Assembly (NCBI GenBank): GCA_003164825.1
Contig: PLUH01000153.1
Span: 1 to 6,006 of the forward strand
DNA: 6,006 nucleotides
From: Hyphomicrobiales bacterium
Lineage (GTDB): Bacteria; Pseudomonadota; Alphaproteobacteria; Rhizobiales; Beijerinckiaceae
Direction: 5' to 3'
Part shown: piece by piece, positions 1 through 5,448 of the stretch
Layout of the letters: every line of letters begins with the position of its first letter
Position numbering within the stretch: position 1 is the stretch's first letter
Program-made: the position numbers and the translations under genes
The notes under the pieces: generated by a model
Told to the model about the DNA's origin: nothing
What the model saw: only the letters and a program-made list of their open reading frames with translations
Database searches by the model: none

Positions 1-42
1 GCAATGACGGCGGCGGTTCGACTTGCGCGCATCACGCCCTAG
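1..42 (+). CDS. Possible 3' end of an unknown gene entering from the left
   Basis: Frame 1 is open from the window edge for 13 codons (AMTAAVRLARITP) and ends with TAG at 40-42. This would converge on the LysR gene, with the two stop codons sharing the palindrome CTAG (39-42). Thirteen codons are far too few to identify a family, and an open frame of this length is expected by chance in GC-rich DNA. It is listed only because the edge would otherwise be unexplained. Confidence 0.2.
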   Translation, partial: AMTAAVRLARITP

Positions 43-1016
43 CGAGAGCGCAGTTCTCTTTTTGCCGGCGGTGGCGGCCTGTGCGCCGCCATCGACTCAT
101 GCGCCTTTTTCATTCGAGTGCGCAGAGCGGCGATGAAGAACTCGGCGACGCCCGATAGCGTTGCGTCGTTGCGGAACGCGACAAAGGTGCGCAGCGTCGT
201 ATCTTCCTCGATCGGAATGATTCTGAGGCCGAAGCTGTTCTGCTCGGCGAGCGTAAATTCGTCGATCACCCCGATGCCTAGATTCTGCCGAACGAGCGCA
301 CAGACCGTCACCCCGACCCGCGCCTTGATCGGAACCTGATAGTCAAGCCGCGCGCGGGCGAAGATGTTCGCCAGGATGCGGCCATACGGGTCGCGCGGAT
401 CGATCCCGATCAAGGGATGTGTGGCGATCTCCCCCGCCGATATTTGAGTCTTTGACGCCAATGGATGCGCTTCAGCGACGATGCAAAAGAGCTGACCCTG
501 GGCCAACGGCTCGAATGTGATCGCCGGATGCTCGAGACGCGAGCTCACCGCCGCCACTTCGCCGCGCCCCAACAGAAGAAAGTCGATCGCGTCCTCGAGC
601 TTGAGGATGTCGAGATCGATCAGAAGATCGGGATAGCGCCGCCGCAGGTCGGCGACCGCCAGCGGCGCCATGGCGTGGCCGATGCTCGGCGTCGCCCCGA
701 ATTTGAACTCCGCGCCTTCGCCCCGCTTGAGCGCCCCGATCGCGAATTGAAGGTTTTCGAGGTTGCGATGAAGCTCATTGATCTGAGCGAAAATGGACCG
801 CGCCTCGGGCGCCGGAACGAAGCGGCCGCCGCGCCGTGAGAAGAGCTTCGCGCCGAGCGAATCCTCGGTGTGTTTCATGAGGCGGCTGAGCCCAGGCGCC
901 GCGACGTTGAGGAGCCGCGCGGCTCCAGCGATCGTTCCCGTCAGCATGACCGCGCGGATAACTTCGATCTGACGCAGGGTGAGGATGGCGAACTCGATTG
1001 GCCGGTGGCGAACCAC
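39..1016 (-). CDS. LysR-type transcriptional regulator, divergent from the catabolic operon
   Basis: This encodes a 325-residue cytoplasmic DNA-binding regulator, a normal LysR length. The N-terminal winged helix-turn-helix runs from about residue 13 to 72 and has the family pattern LRQIEVIRAV, then GTIAGAARLLNVAAPGLSR (27-45) and LGAKLFSRRGG (54-64). A linker helix follows at about 73-100. The periplasmic-binding-protein-like effector domain starts near FGATPSIGHAMAP (106-118) and includes the typical late motif GIGVIDEFT (246-254). The proposed start is GTG at 1016. An in-frame TAA lies a few codons upstream, so only ATT at 1019 or a slightly later start is an alternative, and no clear Shine-Dalgarno sequence is visible. 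The basic, proline-containing tail (about 300-325) is not typical of the family. Its divergent position next to quiC suggests that it controls that operon, with a quinate/shikimate or protocatechuate pathway compound as likely inducer. The ligand is an inference. Confidence 0.93.
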   Translation of the reverse strand: MVRHRPIEFAILTLRQIEVIRAVMLTGTIAGAARLLNVAAPGLSRLMKHTEDSLGAKLFSRRGGRFVPAPEARSIFAQINELHRNLENLQFAIGALKRGEGAEFKFGATPSIGHAMAPLAVADLRRRYPDLLIDLDILKLEDAIDFLLLGRGEVAAVSSRLEHPAITFEPLAQGQLFCIVAEAHPLASKTQISAGEIATHPLIGIDPRDPYGRILANIFARARLDYQVPIKARVGVTVCALVRQNLGIGVIDEFTLAEQNSFGLRIIPIEEDTTLRTFVAFRNDATLSGVAEFFIAALRTRMKKAHESMAAHRPPPPAKRELRSR

Positions 1017-1018
1017 AA

Positions 1019-1031
1019 TAACATCGTGTTA
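1019..1031. promoter_or_regulatory. Putative LysR-type binding box (T-N11-A dyad)
   Basis: TAACA-TCG-TGTTA is a perfect 5-bp-arm dyad that exactly meets the LysR consensus of T-N11-A with interrupted symmetry. It begins 2 bp upstream of the regulator's GTG start, so binding could block the regulator's own expression. If the operon transcript starts near 1088-1090, the dyad centre (1025) lies at about -65, the usual recognition site position for LysR activators. The transcription start is inferred, not seen. Confidence 0.55.
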
Positions 1032-1052
1032 CGTCAGACGCCACTCTTGGTA

Positions 1053-1073
1053 TTTGACGGTCCGGTTTGACGG
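1053..1073 (+). repeat. Tandem direct repeat TTTGACGG in the divergent promoter region
   Basis: TTTGACGG occurs at 1053-1060 and 1066-1073, a 13-bp period. The core TGACG also appears inverted as CGTCA at 1032-1036, directly beside the T-N11-A dyad. The copies could be further regulator half-sites (the LysR activation subsite) or sites for another protein. The copies are not on a helical-turn spacing with each other. Confidence 0.45.
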
Positions 1074-1085
1074 AGTCAGTAGTGT
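1054..1085 (+). promoter_or_regulatory. Candidate activator-dependent promoter of the quiC operon
   Basis: TTGACG (1054-1059) matches five of six bases of the sigma-70 -35 consensus. At 17-20 bp downstream there are only poor -10 candidates, for example CAGTAG at 1077-1082 or TAGTGT at 1080-1085. A good -35 with a weak -10 fits a promoter that needs an activator, but the exact elements cannot be fixed from sequence alone. No comparable promoter for the LysR gene could be identified on the other strand. Confidence 0.3.
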
Positions 1086-1105
1086 GAGACGAGACTGGCG
1101 TCTCG
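1086..1105 (+). repeat. Inverted repeat in the quiC leader
   Basis: GAGACG (1086-1091) pairs with CGTCTC (1099-1104) across 7 bases. Alternatively CGAGAC (1090-1095) pairs with GTCTCG (1100-1105) across a TGGC loop, because GAGAC is repeated in tandem. It ends 32 bases before the quiC start codon. It could be an operator or a leader hairpin. No T-tract follows, so it is not an intrinsic terminator. Confidence 0.4.
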
Positions 1106-1123
1106 CGGGGCAGGAAACGCGGC

Positions 1124-1129
1124 GGGGAG
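1124..1129 (+). promoter_or_regulatory. Shine-Dalgarno that fixes the quiC start at GTG 1138
   Basis: GGGGAG lies 8 bases before GTG at 1138. The resulting N-terminus (LRWSIASVCMGGALEEKL) matches where this family normally begins. The longer reading frame back to 979 would overlap the LysR gene and add 53 residues without family resemblance, so it is rejected. Confidence 0.75.
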
Positions 1130-1137
1130 CTTTTCGA

Positions 1138-3036
1138 GTGCTCAGATGGTCGATCGCCTCGGTCTGTATGGGCGGCGCGCTGGAGGAAAAACTCGCCGCC
1201 GCGGCCAAGGCCGGCTTTCGCGCCGTCGAGATCTTCGAGAACGATCTGACCTTCTTCCGCGGCAAGCCGCGCGATGCGCGGCTCATGGCCGCCGATCTCG
1301 GGCTTGAGCTCGTCGCTCTCCAGCCGCTGCGCGACTTCGAGGCGATGCCCGACCCCGCTCGGGCGAAGAATTTCGACCGGGCGGCGAGAAAGCTCGACCT
1401 CATGCACGAGCTTGGCGCGCGCCTGCTCTGCCTATGCTCAAATGTCTCGCCCGACGCGATCGACGATCGCGAGCGCGCCGCCCGCGACCTCGCCGAACTG
1501 GCCGATCTCGCCCGCCAGCACGGCATGCGGATCGGCTATGAGGCGCTCGCCTGGGCGCGGTGGGTGAAGGACTGGACCGCGGCCTGGGACATCGTGCGCG
1601 CCGCCGATCGCGACAACCTCGGGATTGTGCTCGACAGCTTTCACATCTGCGTCCGCGGCAATCCGATCGAGCCGATCGCCGCCCTGCCGGCCGAGAAGAT
1701 CGCCCTCGTGCAGGTGGCCGATGCGCCGGCGCTCACCATGGACCCGCTGTCGCTGAGCCGGCACTATCGCTGCTATCCCGGCCAGGGCGACTATCCGATC
1801 GTCGACTATCTCGACGCCGTGACCCGCTCCGGCTATCGCGGCCCGCTGTCGCTCGAAATCTTCAACGACCAGTTTCGCGGCGCCTCGGCCGCCGCGATCG
1901 CGATCGACGGCATGCGCTCGCTGCGCGCCGCCGGCGAAGCGCTGGCGGCGAAGCGCGCCGCGCGGGGGGACCCGCCGCTCGCCGATCTGCCGCCCCTTCC
2001 GCCGCCGCCGGTGGTCGAGCGGGCCGAATTCATCGAGTTTGCGGCGGGCGACACGGCGGCGAGCGAATTGACCGCGCTGCTCGAGGGCCTTGGATTCCGC
2101 CGCGCTGGGCGGCACCGCTCGAAGGACGTCGACCTCTATTCGCAGGGCGGGATCAACTTCATCGTCAACCGCGAACGCGAGGGCTTCGCCCACTCGTTCT
2201 CGCTGCTGCATGGGCCCTCGGTGTGCGCGATCGCGCTCGGCGTCGATTCGGTCGACAAGGCGCTCGAGCGGGCGAGCGCGTTCGAGTGCCAAAGTTACGC
2301 CGGCAAGATCGGACCCGGCGAAGCGACCGTGCCGGCGGTCGCCGGGGTCGAGGGCAGTCTCATCTACTTCATCGGCGCGGGCGATCCCGCGTGGCGCGAC
2401 GATTTCGCCCTCGCCGAGCCGCTTGGCCCCGAGGGCAGTCTCCGCAAGGTCGATCATCTCTCCAACGTCGTGCGCCGCGGCGAATTCCTGAGCTGGTCGC
2501 TGTTCTATGGCGCCGTGCTCGGGCTGAAGCCCCAGCCGCAGGTCGAGATCGCCGATCCGCACGGCGCGTTCTTCAGCCGTTTGCTGCGCAGCCCGAACGG
2601 CGAATTGCGGATCGCGCTCAACGTCGGCGAGGGCGGCGCGACCGGCGTCTCGCGCTTTCTCGACGCCTTCGGCGGCGCCGGCTTCCAGCAGATCGCGCTC
2701 TCGAGCGACGATATCTTCGTCGCCGTCGAAGCGGCGAAGGCGAGCGGCGTCGCCTTCCTGCCCATTCCCGACAATTACTACGACGATCTCGCGACCCGCT
2801 TCGACATTGCTCCCGATCTCCTCGCCCGGATGCGCGCGCTCGGCATGCTGTACGACCGGGTCAAGGATGGGGAGTTTTTCCACATCTACACCCGCACCTT
2901 TCAGGACCGCTTTTTCTTCGAGATCGTCGAGCGGCGCAACTACGACCTGTTCGGCGCCGCCAACACCCCCGTCCGGCTCGCCGCCCAGGCCAGTCTTACC
3001 GACGCCGATGAGCGCGCGGAGATCGAATTCGAATGA
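1138..3036 (+). CDS. quiC: 3-dehydroshikimate dehydratase, QuiC type with HPPD-like C-terminal domain
   Basis: The predicted enzyme converts 3-dehydroshikimate to protocatechuate in the cytoplasm, the step that turns quinate/shikimate into an aromatic. At 632 residues it matches the two-domain QuiC class (about 630). Residues 1-275 form a xylose-isomerase-like TIM barrel beginning with the family-like ALEEKLAAAAKAGFRAVEIFE. Divalent metal ligands are recognisable as Glu135 (GYEALAW), Asp166 and His169 (LDSFH), Gln192 (VQVADAP) and Glu240 (SLEIFND). A proline-rich linker (about 280-292) leads to a vicinal-oxygen-chelate/4-hydroxyphenylpyruvate-dioxygenase-like half (about 295-620) with VDHLSNVV (His440) and RFFFEIVERRN (Glu595). 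The middle HPPD metal ligand, normally His in a QHIA motif, appears as Gln518 (FQQIA). Automated annotation may call the protein sugar phosphate isomerase or 4-hydroxyphenylpyruvate dioxygenase. Dehydratase is the better call because all barrel ligands are present and the neighbours are catabolic. It is the first gene of the operon. Confidence 0.92.
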   Translation: MLRWSIASVCMGGALEEKLAAAAKAGFRAVEIFENDLTFFRGKPRDARLMAADLGLELVALQPLRDFEAMPDPARAKNFDRAARKLDLMHELGARLLCLCSNVSPDAIDDRERAARDLAELADLARQHGMRIGYEALAWARWVKDWTAAWDIVRAADRDNLGIVLDSFHICVRGNPIEPIAALPAEKIALVQVADAPALTMDPLSLSRHYRCYPGQGDYPIVDYLDAVTRSGYRGPLSLEIFNDQFRGASAAAIAIDGMRSLRAAGEALAAKRAARGDPPLADLPPLPPPPVVERAEFIEFAAGDTAASELTALLEGLGFRRAGRHRSKDVDLYSQGGINFIVNREREGFAHSFSLLHGPSVCAIALGVDSVDKALERASAFECQSYAGKIGPGEATVPAVAGVEGSLIYFIGAGDPAWRDDFALAEPLGPEGSLRKVDHLSNVVRRGEFLSWSLFYGAVLGLKPQPQVEIADPHGAFFSRLLRSPNGELRIALNVGEGGATGVSRFLDAFGGAGFQQIALSSDDIFVAVEAAKASGVAFLPIPDNYYDDLATRFDIAPDLLARMRALGMLYDRVKDGEFFHIYTRTFQDRFFFEIVERRNYDLFGAANTPVRLAAQASLTDADERAEIEFE

Positions 3037-3066
3037 GGACGCTCAAACCAGACGCTCGCAACGTGT

Positions 3067-3081
3067 GGCGTGTTGAACGCC
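3067..3081 (+). repeat. Small hairpin between quiC and the dehydrogenase gene
   Basis: GGCGT (3067-3071) and ACGCC (3077-3081) form a 5-bp stem with a GTTGA loop in the 67-bp gap. There is no following T-run, so it is not a convincing terminator. It could be an RNA-processing or stability element, or chance. Nothing else is recognisable in the gap. Confidence 0.25.
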
Positions 3082-3103
3082 GTCTCACGGGAACCTGATC
3101 GGC

Positions 3104-3937
3104 ATGCTGAACGGCGACACCAGGATCATCGCGCATGTCGGCTATCCGACGACGACGTTCAAATCGCCGATGATTTACAATCCGTGGTTCGAGAAGCGCG
3201 GAATCAACGCCGCCGTCGTGCCGCTCGGCGTCAGAAGCGAGGATTTCGCCCGCGCCTTTCCGGAGATTTGCCGCTTCACCAATTTCCACGGCGCATTGAT
3301 CACCATGCCGCACAAGATTGCGGTTATCGGCCGCATCGACGAGGTGTCGACCGCGGTCAAGGTCGCGGGCTCATGCAACGCGGTCCGCCGCAACGCCGAG
3401 GGCCGGCTGGTCGGCGACATGTTCGACGGCGAGGGGTTCGTGCGCGGAATGGCGCGACATGGGCGCTCGCTCAAGGGCGGGAAGGTTCTCGTCGTGGGCT
3501 CGGGCGGGGTAGGCTCGGCGATCGCCGCCTCGTGCGCGGCCGCGGGCGCGGCCGAGATTGGGCTTTATGATGTGAGCGACGCCGCGATGGCGGCGCTCGG
3601 GGGGCGGCTCAGGCAGAGCTATCCGCAGCTGAAAGTTGCGACCGGAGGCAACGATCCGACCGGTTTCGACGTCGTCGTCAACGCGACGCCTTTGGGCATG
3701 AAGGCCGGCGATCCGATGCCCGTCGACGTCTCGCGCCTTTCGCCCTCGACCTATGTCGGCGAAGTGGTGATGAAGCAGGAGACGACCGCGTTTCTCGCCG
3801 CGGCGCGGGCGCGCGGCTGCGAAACCCAGATCGGGATCGACATGCTGTTCGAGCAGATCCCCGCCTATCTCGAATTCTTCGGCTTTCCGTCGGCCACTCC
3901 GACGGAACTGAGAGCGGTCGCCAAAGTCGACTACTAG
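3104..3937 (+). CDS. Divergent shikimate/quinate dehydrogenase family protein (AroE-like paralog)
   Basis: This 277-residue cytoplasmic oxidoreductase has the length and two-domain layout of AroE. The N-terminal substrate domain has KSPMIYN (20-26), GALITMPHK (63-71) with catalytic Lys71, GSCNAV with Asn92, and GDMFDGEG with catalytic Asp108. The Rossmann domain has GSGGVGSA (132-139), NATPLGM (193-199) and Gln251 in MLFEQ. Asp156 at the end of the second Rossmann strand (LYDVSD), where NADP-dependent AroE has a basic NRT-like motif, suggests NAD preference and hence a catabolic role. Two residues that bind the carboxylic substrate in E. coli AroE are changed: Ser14 aligns with Phe19 and Asn59 with Leu65. 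The protein is therefore probably not the biosynthetic AroE. It may oxidise shikimate, quinate or a related compound to the 3-keto form used by QuiC. The ATG at 3104 fits the family N-terminus; its Shine-Dalgarno (GGGA, about 11 bases away) is weak. Confidence 0.85.
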   Translation: MLNGDTRIIAHVGYPTTTFKSPMIYNPWFEKRGINAAVVPLGVRSEDFARAFPEICRFTNFHGALITMPHKIAVIGRIDEVSTAVKVAGSCNAVRRNAEGRLVGDMFDGEGFVRGMARHGRSLKGGKVLVVGSGGVGSAIAASCAAAGAAEIGLYDVSDAAMAALGGRLRQSYPQLKVATGGNDPTGFDVVVNATPLGMKAGDPMPVDVSRLSPSTYVGEVVMKQETTAFLAAARARGCETQIGIDMLFEQIPAYLEFFGFPSATPTELRAVAKVDY

Positions 3938-3958
3938 AGCCGGCAACGGCCAACACGA

Positions 3959-3964
3959 GGGAGG
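3959..3964 (+). promoter_or_regulatory. Shine-Dalgarno for the MHS transporter gene
   Basis: GGGAGG lies 6 bases before the ATG at 3971 in the 33-bp gap after the dehydrogenase stop. It supports this start over a second in-frame ATG five codons later. Confidence 0.7.
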
Positions 3965-3970
3965 AACGCA

Positions 3971-5362
3971 ATGACAACAGCAACCATGCACGAGCCGCAG
4001 GGCCGGCATCAGACCAGGATCGCCGCCGCCAGCGGCTGGATCGGCTCGGCGCTTGAGTACTACGACTTTTTTATCTACGCGACCGCCGCCTCGCTCGTCT
4101 TTCCGCAGATCTTCTTCCCGTCGGCCAACCCCACGGTCGCCATCGTCGCGTCGCTGGCGACCTACGGGGTCGGCTATGTCGCGAGACCCATCGGCGCCTT
4201 CGTGCTCGGCCATTGGGGCGATACGCATGGCCGCAAGAACGTCCTCCTTCTCTGCCTGGTCCTCATGGGCCTCTCGACAATGGCCGTCGGGTTGCTTCCC
4301 ACTCACCAGCAGGCGGGAATCTGGGCGCCCGTCCTGCTCGTGGTCCTGCGCTTGATCCAGGGTTTTGCTGTCGCGGGCGAGATCTCGGGGGCGAGCTCGA
4401 TGATTCTCGAACATGCGCCGTTCGGGCGGCGCGGGTATTTCGCCAGCTTTACACTGCAGGGCGTTCAAGCAGGACAGATCCTGGCCGCGGCAGTGTATCT
4501 GCCGTTAAGCTATTGGCTTTCGAACGAGGCCTTCCTCGCCTGGGGCTGGCGTATCCCGTTCCTGCTCAGCGTCGTTGTGCTGATCGCGGGCTATATCATC
4601 CGGCGCGAGGTCGACGAGACGCCAGCCTTCACCGAAGAGCGCGGGCAGGGCGACGTTCCGAGGGCGCCGGTGATCGACGCCTTGACCAATCATTGGCCGG
4701 ACATGCTGCGGGTCGTGTGCATGTCGTTGATGAACGTGATTCCGGTGGTGGCGACGATTTTCGGCGCCGCTTACGCGGTGCAGCCGGCCTATGGGGTCGG
4801 CATGGATAGAACCATCTACCTATGGATCCCGGTCATCGGCAACATCGTCGCCATCATTGTGATTCCGTTCGTCGGCGACCTTTCGGATCGGATCGGCCGG
4901 CGCACGCCGATCATCGCCGGTTCGCTTGCCGCCGGCCTGTTGACCTTCGCCTACCTCTACGCCATCAGCATCAAAAGCATTCCACTCGCCTTCGTCCTGT
5001 CGATCCTGATGTGGGGCGTCGTCTATCAGGGATATAACGCGATCTTTCCGAGCTTTTATCCCGAGCTCTTCCCGACCCGCGCCCGCGTTTCCGGCATGGC
5101 CATCGCGCAGAACATCGGCACTATGTTGACGGCGCTTTTGCCGGCTCTGTTTGCGACGGTCGCCCCGCCGGGCTCCGCCAACGTGCCGCTGACGGTCGGC
5201 GCCTTGGCCTTTGGCGTCACCGCCATTGCCTCGATCGCCTGCTGGAGCGCGCGCGAAACCTACCGCATCCATCTCAACGATCTCGGCGAACCCGGCGCGC
5301 CGTCGGTCGACAAGATCGAGTACGATCGCCTGCGCCAGCAGAGCATTGCCTCTCCGGCGTGA
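3971..5362 (+). CDS. MFS transporter, metabolite:H+ symporter (MHS) family, shikimate permease-like
   Basis: This 463-residue inner-membrane protein should have 12 transmembrane helices and move a carboxylate into the cell with protons. Family signatures are GWIGSALEYYDFFIY (22-36) in helix 1, the loop 2-3 motif GHWGDTHGRK (80-89), LRLIQGFAVAGEISG (126-140), AWGWRIPF (190-197) after helix 6, the repeated loop 8-9 motif GDLSDRIGRR (302-311), and YPELFPTRARVSG (363-375). These are the marks of the MHS group that includes ShiA, KgtP and ProP. Sequence alone does not fix the substrate. Placement between a dehydroshikimate dehydratase operon partner and an aromatic-pathway aldolase makes shikimate, quinate, dehydroshikimate or protocatechuate most likely. 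The hydrophilic C-terminal tail (about 429-463) is short, without the long coiled coil of ProP, which argues against an osmolyte sensor-transporter. It has a good Shine-Dalgarno and is probably co-transcribed with its neighbours. Confidence 0.9.
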   Translation: MTTATMHEPQGRHQTRIAAASGWIGSALEYYDFFIYATAASLVFPQIFFPSANPTVAIVASLATYGVGYVARPIGAFVLGHWGDTHGRKNVLLLCLVLMGLSTMAVGLLPTHQQAGIWAPVLLVVLRLIQGFAVAGEISGASSMILEHAPFGRRGYFASFTLQGVQAGQILAAAVYLPLSYWLSNEAFLAWGWRIPFLLSVVVLIAGYIIRREVDETPAFTEERGQGDVPRAPVIDALTNHWPDMLRVVCMSLMNVIPVVATIFGAAYAVQPAYGVGMDRTIYLWIPVIGNIVAIIVIPFVGDLSDRIGRRTPIIAGSLAAGLLTFAYLYAISIKSIPLAFVLSILMWGVVYQGYNAIFPSFYPELFPTRARVSGMAIAQNIGTMLTALLPALFATVAPPGSANVPLTVGALAFGVTAIASIACWSARETYRIHLNDLGEPGAPSVDKIEYDRLRQQSIASPA

Positions 5363-5370
5363 CAGGGTTT

Positions 5371-5448
5371 ATGAAGACGATGCGCAGCGCACTTTTCCGC
5401 ATCATTGCAGGCCGCTGCGCGCGGGAGGCCGGCAGGAGGGAGCGATGA
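5371..5448 (+). CDS. Possible 25-residue leader ORF overlapping the aldolase start
   Basis: An ATG at 5371 opens a 25-codon frame (MKTMRSALFRIIAGRCAREA, then five mostly basic residues) that ends at TGA 5446-5448. That stop overlaps the aldolase start as ATGA, an arrangement often used for translational coupling. It begins only 8 bases after the transporter stop. Its own Shine-Dalgarno is poor (AGGG only 3 bases from the ATG), and the aldolase has a strong site of its own. It may be chance. Confidence 0.25.
   Translation: MKTMRSALFRIIAGRCAREAGRRER
5379..5403 (+). repeat. Palindromes in the transporter-aldolase gap
   Basis: TGCGC-A-GCGCA (5381-5391) is a perfect short palindrome followed by CTTTT. 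The wider pair GATGCG (5379-5384) and CGCATC (5398-5403) could form an alternative stem across 13 bases. The stem plus four T's faintly resembles an intrinsic terminator, but it is too short to be convincing. Partial attenuation between the permease and the aldolase is possible. Confidence 0.3.
5434..5439 (+). promoter_or_regulatory. Strong Shine-Dalgarno for the aldolase gene
   Basis: A consensus AGGAGG is followed by 5 bases and then ATG at 5445. It is the best ribosome binding site in the window and fixes the start. Confidence 0.8.

Noticed and set aside
979..1137. Extended N-terminus of the quiC reading frame
   Set aside because: It would overlap the LysR gene, lacks family similarity, and a good Shine-Dalgarno serves the GTG at 1138.
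1438..2883. 481-codon open frame antisense to quiC
   Set aside because: It is a shadow of GC-rich codon bias on the opposite strand, with low-complexity Arg/Ala/Asp/Gly composition and no family motif.
1560..3011. 483-codon open frame in another plus-strand frame within quiC
   Set aside because: Its composition is extremely Arg-rich, typical of an out-of-frame GC-rich translation, while quiC in the same place has clear domains.
3371..4468. Long minus-strand open frame across the dehydrogenase and transporter genes
   Set aside because: It spans two well-supported plus-strand genes and shows only charge-rich shadow composition.
5381..5396. Intrinsic terminator between transporter and aldolase
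   Set aside because: The stem is only 4-5 bp with four T's, too weak to call. Functional links favour continued transcription.
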